Position numbers and translations under genes: made by a program. From DATCJU01 sp036562635 (GTDB lineage Bacteria > Actinomycetota > Actinomycetes > Mycobacteriales > Pseudonocardiaceae): a DNA stretch of 64,000 nucleotides. Positions 1 through 8,978 of this stretch are shown one piece after another. The notes below the pieces were generated by a model that worked only from the letters and a program-made list of their open reading frames with translations, was not told where the DNA came from and did not search any database. Each line of letters begins with the position of its first letter. The stretch's first letter is position 1. The stretch is from contig DATCJU010000024.1 of the NCBI GenBank assembly GCA_036562635.1, positions 49,969-113,968 on the forward strand. The letters are read 5' to 3'.

Positions 1-743
1 CCCGGCGCTTCACCGAGCTGGCCCAGCAGCGCTGGGACGTGCGGCTGAACCGCAAGGCGGTACGGGCCGAGCGCGACGGTGGGACGATCCGGTTGCACCT
101 GGAGGCACCCGAGGGCAGTGAGGTGGTCGAGGGCGAGGTGCTGCTCGTCGCCGTCGGCCGGCGCCCCAACTCGGACCTGCTGGACGTCGCCGCGACCGGG
201 GTCGCCACCCACCCGGACGGGCGGGTGGTGGTCGACCGCCACCAGCGCACCTCGGTGGACGGGATCTACGCGCTGGGCGACATCTGTTCCCCCTACCAGC
301 TCAAGCACGTGGCCAACCACGAGGCACGGGTGGTGCAGCACAACCTCCTGCACCCCGACACCCCGCAGGAGAGCGACCACCGTTTCGTGCCGCACGCGGT
401 GTTCTCCTCACCGCAGGTCGCCTCGGTGGGGTTGACCGAGCAGCAGGCGCAGGCCCGGGGTGTGCGGTACGTGACCTCGGTCCAGGACTACGCGGGCATC
501 GCGTACGGCTGGGCGATGGAGGACACCACCGGGTTCTGCAAGCTGCTGGCGGATCCGGACACCGGGCAGCTGCTGGGGGCGCACATCATCGGCCCGCAGG
601 CCCCGACGCTGATCCAGCCCCTGGTGCAGGCCATGCACTTCGGCCTGGACGCCCACACCATGGCCCGAGGCCAGTACTGGATCCACCCGGCCATGCCGGA
701 GCTGGTGGAGAACGCTCTGCTCAACCTGCCGTTGAACCGCTGA
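1..743 (+). CDS. mtr: Mycothione reductase, C-terminal part (5' truncated by window)
   Basis: A flavin disulfide reductase that uses NADPH to reduce oxidised mycothiol (mycothione) in the cytoplasm. The reading frame is already open at base 3, so the N-terminal FAD and redox-disulfide region lies outside the window. Visible are the second FAD-contact motif (ALGDICSP) and the dimerisation domain ending in YWIHPAMPELVENAL, which carries the His-Pro...Glu dyad of this family. The IHPAMPE version is typical of mycothione reductases rather than lipoamide dehydrogenases. It ends at a TGA followed by a strong hairpin shared with the convergent MFS gene. Identity is fairly sure; mycothiol use supports an actinobacterial host. 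Confidence 0.88.
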   Translation, partial: RRFTELAQQRWDVRLNRKAVRAERDGGTIRLHLEAPEGSEVVEGEVLLVAVGRRPNSDLLDVAATGVATHPDGRVVVDRHQRTSVDGIYALGDICSPYQLKHVANHEARVVQHNLLHPDTPQESDHRFVPHAVFSSPQVASVGLTEQQAQARGVRYVTSVQDYAGIAYGWAMEDTTGFCKLLADPDTGQLLGAHIIGPQAPTLIQPLVQAMHFGLDAHTMARGQYWIHPAMPELVENALLNLPLNR

Positions 744-760
744 GTGCTCACCGCCGGGGC

Positions 761-802
761 GCCGGGGCGCCGGGGCGTCACCGCCCGCCCCGGCGCCCCG
801 GC
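761..802. terminator. Bidirectional hairpin between mtr and the MFS gene
   Basis: A perfect 17-bp GC stem (761-777 paired with 786-802) closes an 8-base loop between two convergent genes. The left arm lies in a short tandem run of cgccgggg units, so register-shifted alternative stems are possible. No clear U-tract follows, as is usual in GC-rich actinobacteria. Confidence 0.75.
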
Positions 803-806
803 CGTG

Positions 807-2090
807 TCACAACCGGTGGGGGCGCCCCGCGACGGCGCCGAACACGACCTGGGCTGCCACCGTCAGGACCAGGAACACCAGCGAGCCGGTCCAACCGCCG
901 GTCACGGCGTGCAGCACCCCGGTGAGGAACGGGCCGGTCGCGGCGACCAGGTAACCGAGGCTCTGCGCCATGGCGGACAGGGCCGCGGTCTGGGCCCCGT
1001 TGCCGGCGCGCAGCCCGATGATGGTGAGCGCCAGCGAGAACATCGACATGCCCACCCCGATCAGCACGATCCACAACCAGGTCGCGGTGGTGGGCGCCAC
1101 CAGCAGTCCCAGTACACCCAACAGCCCGGACACCCCGATCGCCGTGGTCCATCCCACCTGGGAACGACGCCGGGCGGCCAACGGTGGCACGACCATGGTC
1201 AGCGGGACACCGAGCAGCATCAGCGCCGCGAGCATGACACCGGCGGTGACCGCGTCGACCCCGGCGACATCCTGCAGGATCTCCGGCAGCCAGCCCATGA
1301 CGGTGTAGGAGAGCAGGGACTGCAGGCCGAAGAACAGGGTGACCGCCCAGGCCAGGGGTCGGCGCAGCAGGTCGACCATGGAGTCGTTCTCCACGGTGGC
1401 CTCGTCCGACGGCCGCGTGCCCCGCGTACGTCGGGCCGCCACGAACCACACCACCAGGGCCACGGCGCCGAGCAGCGCCCAGGAACCCGCGGCGGCGCGC
1501 CAGCTCCCGGTGGCGTCGCGCAACGGCGCGGTGAGCGCGGCGGCGCCGGCGCCGCCCGTGGCGACCATGGCGCCGTAGACCCCGGTGAGCAGGCCGAGCC
1601 GGTGGGGGAAGGACTCCTTGACCACCACCGGGATCAGCACGTTGCACACGGCGATCGCCGAGCACGCCAGGAAGGTGCCGACCACCAGCAGGCCGGCACC
1701 ACCCAGTACCCGCACGGCCAGCCCGGCGGTGAGCAGGAGCAGGGCCAGCGTGATCGAACGGCGGGAACCGATCCGCTGTTGCAGCCAGGGGGCGACGAGC
1801 CCGACCAGGCCGAAGCACAGCGTCGGAATGGCGGTGACCAGGCTGGCCCAGGCCGGGGAGGCGTCGAGTGCGGTCCGCGCCTCGGTGAGCACCGCGCTCA
1901 GCGAGGTGACCGCGGGTCGGAGGTTGGCGGCGGTGAGCACCACACCGACCGCGAGCAGCGCCCCACCGACCACGGTGGGCGCCGAGGGTGTCGTCCGTTC
2001 GTCCGGCCCTACACCTGAGGGGCCGGTGGTGGCAGTGTTGTCGGGAATGCGACGGATGACGTTCTGCTGTGTGGACGGTGTGAGCGTCAC
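807..2090 (-). CDS. MFS transporter, CynX/NimT-like family
   Basis: A 427-residue polytopic membrane protein with about twelve hydrophobic segments and the Asn-Leu-Arg-Pro motif (TAANLRPAVTS) near the start of helix 1 that is typical of the cyanate/2-nitroimidazole (CynX/NimT) transporter group. The GTG at 2090 gives a normal-length protein with a short soluble N-terminus; an upstream extension would run into the divergent regulator and has no membrane character. It is divergent from a FadR-type regulator with only 47 bases between starts, so the regulator probably controls it. The substrate cannot be read from sequence; export of a small anionic compound is one possibility. Confidence 0.8.
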   Translation of the reverse strand: MTLTPSTQQNVIRRIPDNTATTGPSGVGPDERTTPSAPTVVGGALLAVGVVLTAANLRPAVTSLSAVLTEARTALDASPAWASLVTAIPTLCFGLVGLVAPWLQQRIGSRRSITLALLLLTAGLAVRVLGGAGLLVVGTFLACSAIAVCNVLIPVVVKESFPHRLGLLTGVYGAMVATGGAGAAALTAPLRDATGSWRAAAGSWALLGAVALVVWFVAARRTRGTRPSDEATVENDSMVDLLRRPLAWAVTLFFGLQSLLSYTVMGWLPEILQDVAGVDAVTAGVMLAALMLLGVPLTMVVPPLAARRRSQVGWTTAIGVSGLLGVLGLLVAPTTATWLWIVLIGVGMSMFSLALTIIGLRAGNGAQTAALSAMAQSLGYLVAATGPFLTGVLHAVTGGWTGSLVFLVLTVAAQVVFGAVAGRPHRL

Positions 2091-2105
2091 GTCGTGAGTG
2101 TGGCA

Positions 2106-2118
2106 AACATGGGATGTT
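2106..2118. promoter_or_regulatory. Candidate operator in divergent MFS/FadR promoter region
   Basis: A perfect dyad, aacat-ggg-atgtt, sits in the 47-base gap between the two divergent start codons, where a local autoregulator would bind. The match to a specific FadR-subfamily consensus is not established; the call rests on symmetry and position. Confidence 0.4.
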
Positions 2119-2137
2119 CGGATGAAAGGATGAGAAG

Positions 2138-2830
2138 GTGCCGTTGGCCACAACTCGACGAACCGGCCTCGTCGAGCAGGTGATCGAGCAGATACGGGCC
2201 CTGGTGACCAGCGGCGAATGGCCAGTGGGGCAGCGGATCCCACCCGAGCCGGAACTGGTGGCCGCCCTCGGGGTCGGGCGCAACACCGTGCGGGAGGCGG
2301 TGCGTGCGCTCGCCCACGCTGGGCTGCTGGAGGTCCGCCAGGGCGACGGCACGTTCGTGCGCGCCACCAGCGAACTGTCCGGGGCGGTGCGCCGACTGTG
2401 CGGGACGGAGCTGCGCGACGTGCTGGAGGTCCGCCGGTCCCTGGAGGTGGAGGGCACCCGGCTGGCCGCCCTGCGCCGCACCGAGGAGGACCTGCGGAGG
2501 CTGGAACAGGTCCTGGCGGAACGCGATGCCGCACTGGCGGCCGGGGACATGCCACGCGTCGTGGAGGCCGACGCCACGTTCCACCTGCTGCTGGTCGAGT
2601 GCTCACGCAACACGGTGCTGATCGAGATCTACCGCGGTCTCGGCGAGGCGATCCGGGCCAGCGTGGCCACCGGCATCGGCGACGAGACCGTGGCCCCCCG
2701 TGAGCACATCTCGCACACCGCCCTGCTGCAGGCGGTACGGGACCAGGACCCGGAACGGGCGGCGGCCGAGGCCGGCAGCTTCCTGGAGGAGATGCTGCAG
2801 CGCCTGGACACCCCGCCGGGGCGGGCCTGA
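2138..2830 (+). CDS. FadR/GntR-family transcriptional regulator (FCD domain)
   Basis: A 230-residue regulator. Residues about 10-75 form a GntR winged helix (IPPEPELVAALGVGRNTVREA; QGDGTFV wing). The remainder is an all-helical FCD ligand-binding domain with the metal/acid-binding pattern (ADATFHLLL and EHISHTALLQAV, in which Asp and His residues are conserved in the family). The start is a GTG preceded by aaaggatgagaag. It is divergent from the MFS transporter and presumably regulates it and itself. The effector is unknown; FCD proteins usually bind small carboxylic acids. Confidence 0.88.
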   Translation: MPLATTRRTGLVEQVIEQIRALVTSGEWPVGQRIPPEPELVAALGVGRNTVREAVRALAHAGLLEVRQGDGTFVRATSELSGAVRRLCGTELRDVLEVRRSLEVEGTRLAALRRTEEDLRRLEQVLAERDAALAAGDMPRVVEADATFHLLLVECSRNTVLIEIYRGLGEAIRASVATGIGDETVAPREHISHTALLQAVRDQDPERAAAEAGSFLEEMLQRLDTPPGRA

Positions 2831-2837
2831 CCCCGCG

Positions 2838-4373
2838 CTACACCGGGGCCGGCGCCCCCGGCGGAACAGAGGGCAGTCCGCTCGGGGCGCCGTGCTCCAC
2901 CAGGCGCAACACGGCAGCGGTGTCCAGATGCTGCTCGACCAGATCACCGAGCAGGTCCAGCTGGGCGGCACGCACCGCGGCGAACGAGACGTCGGAGGCG
3001 GGACGGAACCCGTCCCGCCCGGCGGTGCGCGCCGCCCAGGCCAGGAACTCCCGCCGGAACGCGTCGTTCTCGAACAGGCCGTGCCAGTGGGTGCCCAGCA
3101 CGGCCCCGGACATCCCACCCTCCGGCGCACCGTCCTCCAGCAGCACCAGCGGCGCCAGCTCCGGCCCCCGTCGGCTCACCCGGCCGTGATGGATCTCGTA
3201 ACCGGTCACCGACCTCCCGAACGCCGTGCCCCGGGGCCGGGCCAACGTCTTGTCCGCGCAGAAGGTGACCTCCATGTCGAGCAGTCCCAACCCGTCCACC
3301 ACACCGGTACGGGACTCCACGGGGTCGACGATCCGCCGGGCGAGCATCTGGAAACCCCCGCAGATCCCCACCAGGGGCAGGCCGGCCAGGACGTGCCGAC
3401 GCACCGCCTCGGCCAGTCCGGTGCGGTGCAACCACTCCAGGTCGGCCACGGTGGCCTTGGAACCGGGCAACACCACCAGATCGGCGTCGGCCAGGCGCGA
3501 GGGCTCGGTGACGAACCGCACCGCCACCCCGGGCTCGGCGGCCAGGGCCTCCACGTCGGTGGAGTTGGAGATACGTGGCAACCGCACCACGGCCACCCGG
3601 AGCCACTGGGTCCCGACCGGTGGTGCCGGGCGGCCCACAACACCGTCGGCCACCACGGACAGCGAGTCCTCGGCATCCAGCCACAACTCCTCGCACCAGG
3701 GAAGCACCCCGTAGACCGGGCGGGAGGTCAGCGCGTGCAGCTGGCGCAACCCCGGTTCGAGCAGGGCCGGGTCCCCCCGGAACTTGTTGATCACGAACCC
3801 GGCCACGAGGGCCTGGTCGGCGGGGTCGAGCAGGGCCAACGTGCCGAACAGGTGGGCGAACACCCCGCCGCGGTCGATGTCCCCCACCACCAGCACCGGT
3901 AGGTTCGCGGCCCGGGCCAGGCCCATGTTCGCGATGTCCCCGGCCCGCAGGTTGATCTCGGTGGGCGATCCCGCGCCCTCGCAGATCACCACCTCGAACT
4001 CCTCGCGCAGCGCACGCAGCACGTCCTGCACCACCGCGGCGAGTTCACCCCTGTGCTCCCGGTAGGACGACGCGGTGGCCTCACCCACCACCCGACCGAG
4101 CACCACCACCTGTGAGCTGCGGTCACCTCCCGGCTTGAGCAGTACCGGGTTGAACCGGACGCTCGGCTCCAGCCCGGCCGCTGCGGCCTGCAACGCCTGG
4201 GCACGGCCGATCTCGCCCCCGTCCGGGGTGACCACGGAGTTGTTGGACATGTTCTGGGCCTTGAACGGCGCCACCCGCACCCCGCGCCGGGCCAACCAGC
4301 GGCACAGCCCGGCCACCAGCACGCTCTTGCCCGCGTCCGACGTCGTCCCGGCGACGAGCAGTGCTCCGCCCAC
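2838..4373 (-). CDS. cobQ: Cobyric acid synthase
   Basis: An ATP- and glutamine-dependent amidase of late cobalamin synthesis that amidates cobyrinic acid a,c-diamide side chains to give cobyric acid. The 511-residue protein has an N-terminal dethiobiotin-synthetase-like P-loop (AGTTSDAGKS, residues 8-17) and a C-terminal class I glutamine amidotransferase domain with nucleophile Cys near residue 338 (VGICGGFQM) and His near 431 (GTHWHGLFEND). The GTG at 4373 is chosen because ggagggg lies 6 bases upstream; a longer GTG start at 4397 is possible. No other cobalamin genes are visible here. It is divergent from the hydrolase gene at 4421. Confidence 0.95.
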   Translation of the reverse strand: MGGALLVAGTTSDAGKSVLVAGLCRWLARRGVRVAPFKAQNMSNNSVVTPDGGEIGRAQALQAAAAGLEPSVRFNPVLLKPGGDRSSQVVVLGRVVGEATASSYREHRGELAAVVQDVLRALREEFEVVICEGAGSPTEINLRAGDIANMGLARAANLPVLVVGDIDRGGVFAHLFGTLALLDPADQALVAGFVINKFRGDPALLEPGLRQLHALTSRPVYGVLPWCEELWLDAEDSLSVVADGVVGRPAPPVGTQWLRVAVVRLPRISNSTDVEALAAEPGVAVRFVTEPSRLADADLVVLPGSKATVADLEWLHRTGLAEAVRRHVLAGLPLVGICGGFQMLARRIVDPVESRTGVVDGLGLLDMEVTFCADKTLARPRGTAFGRSVTGYEIHHGRVSRRGPELAPLVLLEDGAPEGGMSGAVLGTHWHGLFENDAFRREFLAWAARTAGRDGFRPASDVSFAAVRAAQLDLLGDLVEQHLDTAAVLRLVEHGAPSGLPSVPPGAPAPV

Positions 4374-4420
4374 CGTGGTCCCCTCCGCTTCCCTCACCTG
4401 CCGGCTGCCATCATCCGAAC

Positions 4421-5128
4421 ATGCCGTCCCGCCCGACCACGGTTCTGGTGCACAGCCCGTTCCTCGGCCCGACCAGCCTGCGTCCGCTGGCCGCGGCCCT
4501 GCTCCGGCGCGGATGGCCCGCCCTGGTCCCCGACCTGCGGCCCGGACTGGTGGAACCACCGGTACACCAGCGCCTGGCCCGGGTGTTCGCCGAGATCGTG
4601 GGCACGACCGCCCCGCGGGGCGAGCTGGTGCTGGTGGGCCACAGCGGGGCGGGGCCCCTGCTGCCCGGCCTGGCCGCGGCGGTGGACCACGTGGTGCCCG
4701 CACTCGTGCTACTGGACGCGGGACTGCCCACCCCCGGCCGTCCCTGGTCCCAGGACGCGCCGCGGGAGTTGGTGGAGCAGTTGCGGGCGGCGGCCACGGA
4801 CGGCCGGCTACCGCGGTGGAACCGCTGGTTCGAGGTCGATCCGCTGGCCGAGTTGATCGACGACGACGCGGTGCGCACCCGGGTCGCCGCGGAGCTGCCG
4901 GAGGTGCCGGCGGTCTTCCTGGAGGAGCCTCGCCCGGACGTGTCCTGGCCGGGCCGGGTCGGCTACCTGCTGCTCAGCACGAGCGCCTACGGTGCGACCG
5001 CCGCGGCGGCCCACCGGCGGGGCTGGCCGGTGCGACACGTGGCGAGCCACCACCTGGCACCCACCGCCGACCCGGAACCGGTCGCCGACGGACTGTTGGA
5101 CCTGCTGGGCGAACTGCTGCCGGTCTGA
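4421..5128 (+). CDS. Alpha/beta hydrolase
   Basis: A 235-residue cytoplasmic alpha/beta-hydrolase-fold protein. The nucleophile elbow GHSGAG puts the catalytic Ser at residue 75; a late His in VASHHLAPTAD (about residue 208) could complete the triad. The N-terminus (TTVLVHSPFLGP) supplies the oxyanion-hole strand. ATG 4421 is used because residues upstream of it do not fit the fold. The gene stands alone between cobQ (divergent) and map (convergent), so context does not name a substrate. Esterase, lipase-like or amidase activity are all possible. Confidence 0.75.
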   Translation: MPSRPTTVLVHSPFLGPTSLRPLAAALLRRGWPALVPDLRPGLVEPPVHQRLARVFAEIVGTTAPRGELVLVGHSGAGPLLPGLAAAVDHVVPALVLLDAGLPTPGRPWSQDAPRELVEQLRAAATDGRLPRWNRWFEVDPLAELIDDDAVRTRVAAELPEVPAVFLEEPRPDVSWPGRVGYLLLSTSAYGATAAAAHRRGWPVRHVASHHLAPTADPEPVADGLLDLLGELLPV

Positions 5129-5161
5129 AGCCGACCCCACCGGGTCGGCTTCAGACCGGCA
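5118..5161. terminator. Bidirectional terminator hairpin, 20-bp perfect stem
   Basis: Arms 5118-5137 and 5142-5161 are perfectly complementary around a four-base loop. The left arm covers the hydrolase stop codon, and the right arm lies 12 bases past the map stop on the other strand. The position between convergent genes fits a shared transcription terminator. Confidence 0.88.
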
Positions 5162-5173
5162 CCCCGACCCGGC

Positions 5174-6031
5174 TCAGGGCAGGGTGAGGATCTCCGCACC
5201 CTCCTCGGTCACCACGATGGTGTGCTCGAACTGGGCGGTGCGCTTCTTGTCCTTGGTGGTGACCGTCCAGCCGTCGTCCCAGATGTCGTACTCGATGGTG
5301 CCCAGGGTGATCATCGGCTCGATGGTGAAGGTCATCCCCGGTTCCAGCACCGTGTCCAGGCTCGGCTCGTCGTAGTGCAGCACCACCAGGCCGCTGTGGA
5401 AGGACCGGCCGATCCCGTGACCGGTGAAGTCGCGGACCACGCCGTAGCCGAAGCGACGGGCGTAGGACTCGATCACCCGCCCGATGACGTTGATCTGCCG
5501 GCCCGGTCGCACGGCCTTGATACCCCGGTACATCGCCTCACGGGTGCGTTCGACCAGCAGCCGCGACTCCTCGTCCACGTCCCCGGCCAGGAAGGTGGCG
5601 TTGGTGTCGCCGTGCACCCCGCCGATGTAGGCGGTGACGTCGACGTTGACGATGTCCCCGTCCTCGATGACGGTCGAGTCGGGGATGCCGTGACAGATCA
5701 CCTCGTTCAGCGAGGTGCAGCAGGACTTCGGGAAGCCCCGGTATCCCAGGGTGGACGGGTAGGCGCCGTGGTCGCAGAGGAACTCGTGCACCACCGCGTC
5801 GATCTCGTCCGTGGTCACACCCGGCCGGACCATCTTCCCGGCCTCCTCCAGCGCCTGCGCCGCGATCTTCCCCGCGACGCGCATCGCCTCGATGATCTCG
5901 GGAGGCTGCACCCAGGGATCGGTGTTCCGGGCGGGCGCCGGCTTGTCGACGTACTCCGGCCGCTCGATGTGGGCAGGAACAGGACGGCGCGGCGAGAGCC
6001 GGCCAGGGGTCAACGGAGGTCGGACGGGCAT
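5174..6031 (-). CDS. map: Methionine aminopeptidase type I
   Basis: Removes the initiator Met from nascent proteins and depends on a dinuclear metal centre. The 285-residue sequence is the actinobacterial MetAP-1c form, with an N-terminal extension of about 40 residues (RPVPAHIERPEYV) that contacts the ribosome or exit-tunnel region in homologues. Metal ligands are visible in VNVDVTAYIGGVHGDTN (two Asp), the GHGIGRSFHSG His, TIEPMI (Glu) and QFEHTIVV (Glu). It lies in the conserved map-PBP-GNAT-ispG order seen in mycobacteria and is followed by the strong hairpin at 5118-5161. Confidence 0.96.
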   Translation of the reverse strand: MPVRPPLTPGRLSPRRPVPAHIERPEYVDKPAPARNTDPWVQPPEIIEAMRVAGKIAAQALEEAGKMVRPGVTTDEIDAVVHEFLCDHGAYPSTLGYRGFPKSCCTSLNEVICHGIPDSTVIEDGDIVNVDVTAYIGGVHGDTNATFLAGDVDEESRLLVERTREAMYRGIKAVRPGRQINVIGRVIESYARRFGYGVVRDFTGHGIGRSFHSGLVVLHYDEPSLDTVLEPGMTFTIEPMITLGTIEYDIWDDGWTVTTKDKKRTAQFEHTIVVTEEGAEILTLP

Positions 6032-6096
6032 ACCTTCACCTTACGGTCTGCCGTCCGTCGTCTCGGACCACCTGGCGCTGGACGTGACGCGCGCGA

Positions 6097-7950
6097 TCAT
6101 CCGACGGCGGCCAGGAAACGTGCGGCGACCTCCACGGCGGGAGCGGACGTCCCGGCGTCGACGACCAGCACCGCGAACGCCAGGTCCCCGCGGTAGCCGA
6201 CGAACCATCCGTGCGACCGGCTGCCGTCGCCGAACTGGGCGGTCCCGGTCTTGCCGTACACCTCGCCCAGCTCGGCCAGTCGGGTCGCCGTTCCCGCGGT
6301 GACGACCTCCCGCATCATGGTGCGCACCCCGTCCAGCACCGATGCCGGCAGCGGACGCGGCACCGCGTCCACCTGGGTCCGCTCCCCCCGCACCAGAACC
6401 GGGGTCGGCATCTCCCCTCGGGCGACGGTGGCCGCCACCAACGCCATGCCGAAGGGACTGGCCAGCACCTTCCCCTGGCCGAAACCGTCCTCGGCCCGTT
6501 CCACCACGTCCTCGGCCGGAGGCACCGAACCGGTGACGGTGGTGACACCGGGCACCACGAAGTCGACCCCGAGTCCCAGCTGCCGGGCGGTCTCGGTGAG
6601 CGAGTTCGCGGGCAACCGGGTGGCCAGCTCGGCGAACGTGGTGTTGCAGGAGCGGGCGAACGCGGTGCTCAACGGCACGGTGCCCAGGTCGAAGCGGTTG
6701 TCGTTGGGGATCAGCCTGCCCTGGATGATCCAGGTACCCGGGCACCCCACCGGGGTGTCCACCGACACCAGGTCCTCCTGCAGTGCCGCCGCGGCCGTGA
6801 CGATCTTGAAGGTCGAGCCCGGGGGGTAGCGGCCGATGAGCGAGATCGGGCCGGCGGCGTCCGCGGGGCCGTTCTGCGCCACGGCGAGGATGTCCCCCGT
6901 CGACGGCTGGATGGCCACCAGCACCGCCTGCTGCGACACCGGTTCCACGGCGTCCTCGGCCACGGCCTGCACCTGTCGGCTCAGGGCGGCGTTCACCGCC
7001 GGCGCCGGCTGGGCCGGCACCTCGTGCAGGGTCTGGGTCTCCCCACCGGCCGCGTCCACCGCGACCACCCGCCAGCCGGCGCTCCCGGCAAGCCGGTCCT
7101 CCAGGGCCTGCCGCAGGGCGGGCAACACCTGGGCCCCCAGGCCCCGGTCCACGGCCAACAGTCGGGTCTGCGTGGTGAAACGCACGCCGGGCAGGTCGTA
7201 GATCTGCGGCTTGACCCGCTGATAGTCCGACTCGCGCAGCACGGCCACCACGTAGGCCTGCCCCTCGGGGGTCCTGTTCGCGCCCTCCAGGATGGAGGTG
7301 GCGGTGATGGACCCGTCGAACTGGTTCAACGCCCCGGCCAGCGCGGCGGCCACCGTCGCCACGTCACCGGCCTTCCCGCGGTCCAACAGGACCGAGATCA
7401 CCTGCTGCGGCGTGAGCAGCGGCACCCCCTCCCGGTCCAGCAGGGGCGCCGGCTCGGGCTGCTGCTCACGCACCACCATCGTCTGCTGGGCGGACAACCG
7501 TGGATGCAGCACCTTGGGGGACCAGTGCACGGTCCACCGGTCGGCGCTGCGCCGCAGCTCCACGGTGGTGTCGTAGCTCCACCGACGTTCCCGCCCCAAC
7601 TCCCAGGCCAGCCCGACGGTGGCCTCCGCCGTGGCCGCCCCGGAGGCGGCCCGCACCTGCTTGATCTCGCTCCGCAACGCCTCCGGCTTCAGCGATCGCC
7701 GCACGGCGTCCAGCGTGGACTGGGCGGCCTGCGGGTTGTCGGTCACCTGCGCGGCGCCGGCCGTGTCCCCGGCGCCCAGGCCGTCCAGGAAGGTGCGGAG
7801 GGCGTCCTCCGGCCGTGGTTCCGAACCGAACAGGCCACATCCGGCGAGCGGAGCCGCCAGCACCAGGGCCAGCAGCAGGGGGAGCACCCGCGGACGCGGG
7901 GAGGGCGGGAACGCAGGCGCGGGACGAGGCCGAACCGGGTTCACGGGCAC
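6097..7950 (-). CDS. Lipoprotein penicillin-binding protein (transpeptidase with MecA-N/NTF2-like domain)
   Basis: A class B-like D,D-transpeptidase that crosslinks peptidoglycan outside the membrane, about 617 residues from the GTG at 7950. It has an N-terminal hydrophobic stretch ending in a lipobox (LAAPLAGC), an NTF2-like MecA-N domain, a dimerisation region, and a transpeptidase domain carrying all three active-site motifs: STFK (nucleophile Ser), SCN and KTGTAQ. This is the same architecture as M. tuberculosis Rv2864c, which sits at the same place relative to map and ispG. An ATG at 7995 is an alternative start; neither has a strong ribosome site. Low-affinity beta-lactam binding is known for MecA-N relatives but cannot be inferred here. 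Confidence 0.92.
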   Translation of the reverse strand: MPVNPVRPRPAPAFPPSPRPRVLPLLLALVLAAPLAGCGLFGSEPRPEDALRTFLDGLGAGDTAGAAQVTDNPQAAQSTLDAVRRSLKPEALRSEIKQVRAASGAATAEATVGLAWELGRERRWSYDTTVELRRSADRWTVHWSPKVLHPRLSAQQTMVVREQQPEPAPLLDREGVPLLTPQQVISVLLDRGKAGDVATVAAALAGALNQFDGSITATSILEGANRTPEGQAYVVAVLRESDYQRVKPQIYDLPGVRFTTQTRLLAVDRGLGAQVLPALRQALEDRLAGSAGWRVVAVDAAGGETQTLHEVPAQPAPAVNAALSRQVQAVAEDAVEPVSQQAVLVAIQPSTGDILAVAQNGPADAAGPISLIGRYPPGSTFKIVTAAAALQEDLVSVDTPVGCPGTWIIQGRLIPNDNRFDLGTVPLSTAFARSCNTTFAELATRLPANSLTETARQLGLGVDFVVPGVTTVTGSVPPAEDVVERAEDGFGQGKVLASPFGMALVAATVARGEMPTPVLVRGERTQVDAVPRPLPASVLDGVRTMMREVVTAGTATRLAELGEVYGKTGTAQFGDGSRSHGWFVGYRGDLAFAVLVVDAGTSAPAVEVAARFLAAVG

Positions 7951-8037
7951 GCCAGGCAGTATGCCGGTGGGAACGGCACACGAACAGCGCAACATCGTCG
8001 CCCGGCAGTGTCCGGCCGTACCCGGAACACCGGCACG

Positions 8038-8877
8038 TCAGAACAGGACGGTGGCGTACTGTCCCACCTGTCGGAACCCGACCCGCTGGTAGGCGGCCCG
8101 TGCGGGTGCGTTGTAGCTGTTGACGTACAGGCTCGCCACCCGGCCCAGCCCGCGCACCAGGCGATCGGCGACCGCGGCCGTCCCGGCGGTGCCCAGCCCG
8201 TGCCCGCGACGGTCGGGGTGCACCCACACCCCCTGGATCTGCCCGACGGTCCGGGAGAGCGCCCCGATCTCGGCCTTGAACACCACCTCGCCGCCCTCGA
8301 ACCGGGCGAACGCGCGGCCGGCGGCGATCAGTTCGGCGACCCTGGCCCGGTAACTGGCACCACCGTCACCCAGCCGCGGGTCGACCCCGACCTCCTCGGT
8401 GAACATGGCGATCGCCGCCGGCAGATAGCGCTCCAGCTCCTCGGGCCGCACCGGACGGACCAGAGGGTCGGGCTCCACCAGGGGAGCCCGGTTCATCGCC
8501 ATGAGCGGCTGGTCCGCCCGCACGTCACGTGCCGGTCCCCACGCGCCCTCCAGCTCCCGCCACAGCTCCAGCACCAGCTCGGCCGGGCCGACCAGGGAGG
8601 AACAGACCCGGCCGCGACGCAGCGCGCGATCGGCGAAGGCACGCAGGGCCGACCGGCTGCCGCGCAACGGCACCAGGTTCGCCCCGGAGAAGCACAGGCC
8701 CTCCAAACGACGGAGGCCGAAGCCCCACATCTCCCCACCGAGCCGCCACGGGTCCAGACCGACGACCTCGACACGGGCCGCCACCATGCAGGAGGCCACC
8801 GGGTCGGCGTCCAACACGACCCGCACCTGGTGGAAGTCCCGGTCGTCGAGTGTCCGGGCACCGGCGAGTTTGAGCAC
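8038..8877 (-). CDS. GNAT-family N-acetyltransferase with DUF4081 N-terminal domain
   Basis: A 279-residue two-domain protein: residues 1 to about 125 resemble the DUF4081 domain found in front of actinobacterial GNATs, and the C-terminal half is a GNAT fold with the acetyl-CoA loop (HPDRRGHGLGTAGTAAV) and the terminal NAPARAAYQRVGF helix. GTG 8877 is chosen; longer versions run through the ispG 3' region and look non-coding. The M. tuberculosis counterpart next to ispG is Rv2867c. Substrate unknown; position between a peptidoglycan transpeptidase and ispG is conserved, which suggests but does not prove a cell-envelope role. Confidence 0.88.
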   Translation of the reverse strand: MLKLAGARTLDDRDFHQVRVVLDADPVASCMVAARVEVVGLDPWRLGGEMWGFGLRRLEGLCFSGANLVPLRGSRSALRAFADRALRRGRVCSSLVGPAELVLELWRELEGAWGPARDVRADQPLMAMNRAPLVEPDPLVRPVRPEELERYLPAAIAMFTEEVGVDPRLGDGGASYRARVAELIAAGRAFARFEGGEVVFKAEIGALSRTVGQIQGVWVHPDRRGHGLGTAGTAAVADRLVRGLGRVASLYVNSYNAPARAAYQRVGFRQVGQYATVLF

Positions 8878-8897
8878 CCCCCAAGGGTGCCAGACAG

Positions 8898-8947
8898 CCG
8901 GGCGATTGTGTGTACAGGACGTACACCTGGCGTCACAGATCGCCCGG
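8898..8947. promoter_or_regulatory. Nested dyad between ispG and the GNAT gene
   Basis: An outer 9-bp inverted repeat (ccgggcgat, 8898-8906, with its complement 8939-8947) encloses a second perfect dyad, gtgtac-aggac-gtacac (8910-8926). The outer stem could terminate ispG transcription; the inner dyad, about 35-50 bases upstream of the GNAT start, has the shape of a repressor site. Function is inferred only from symmetry and position. Confidence 0.45.
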
Positions 8948-8978
8948 TGAGCGCAGCGACCGACGTCCGAGGGTCGGA

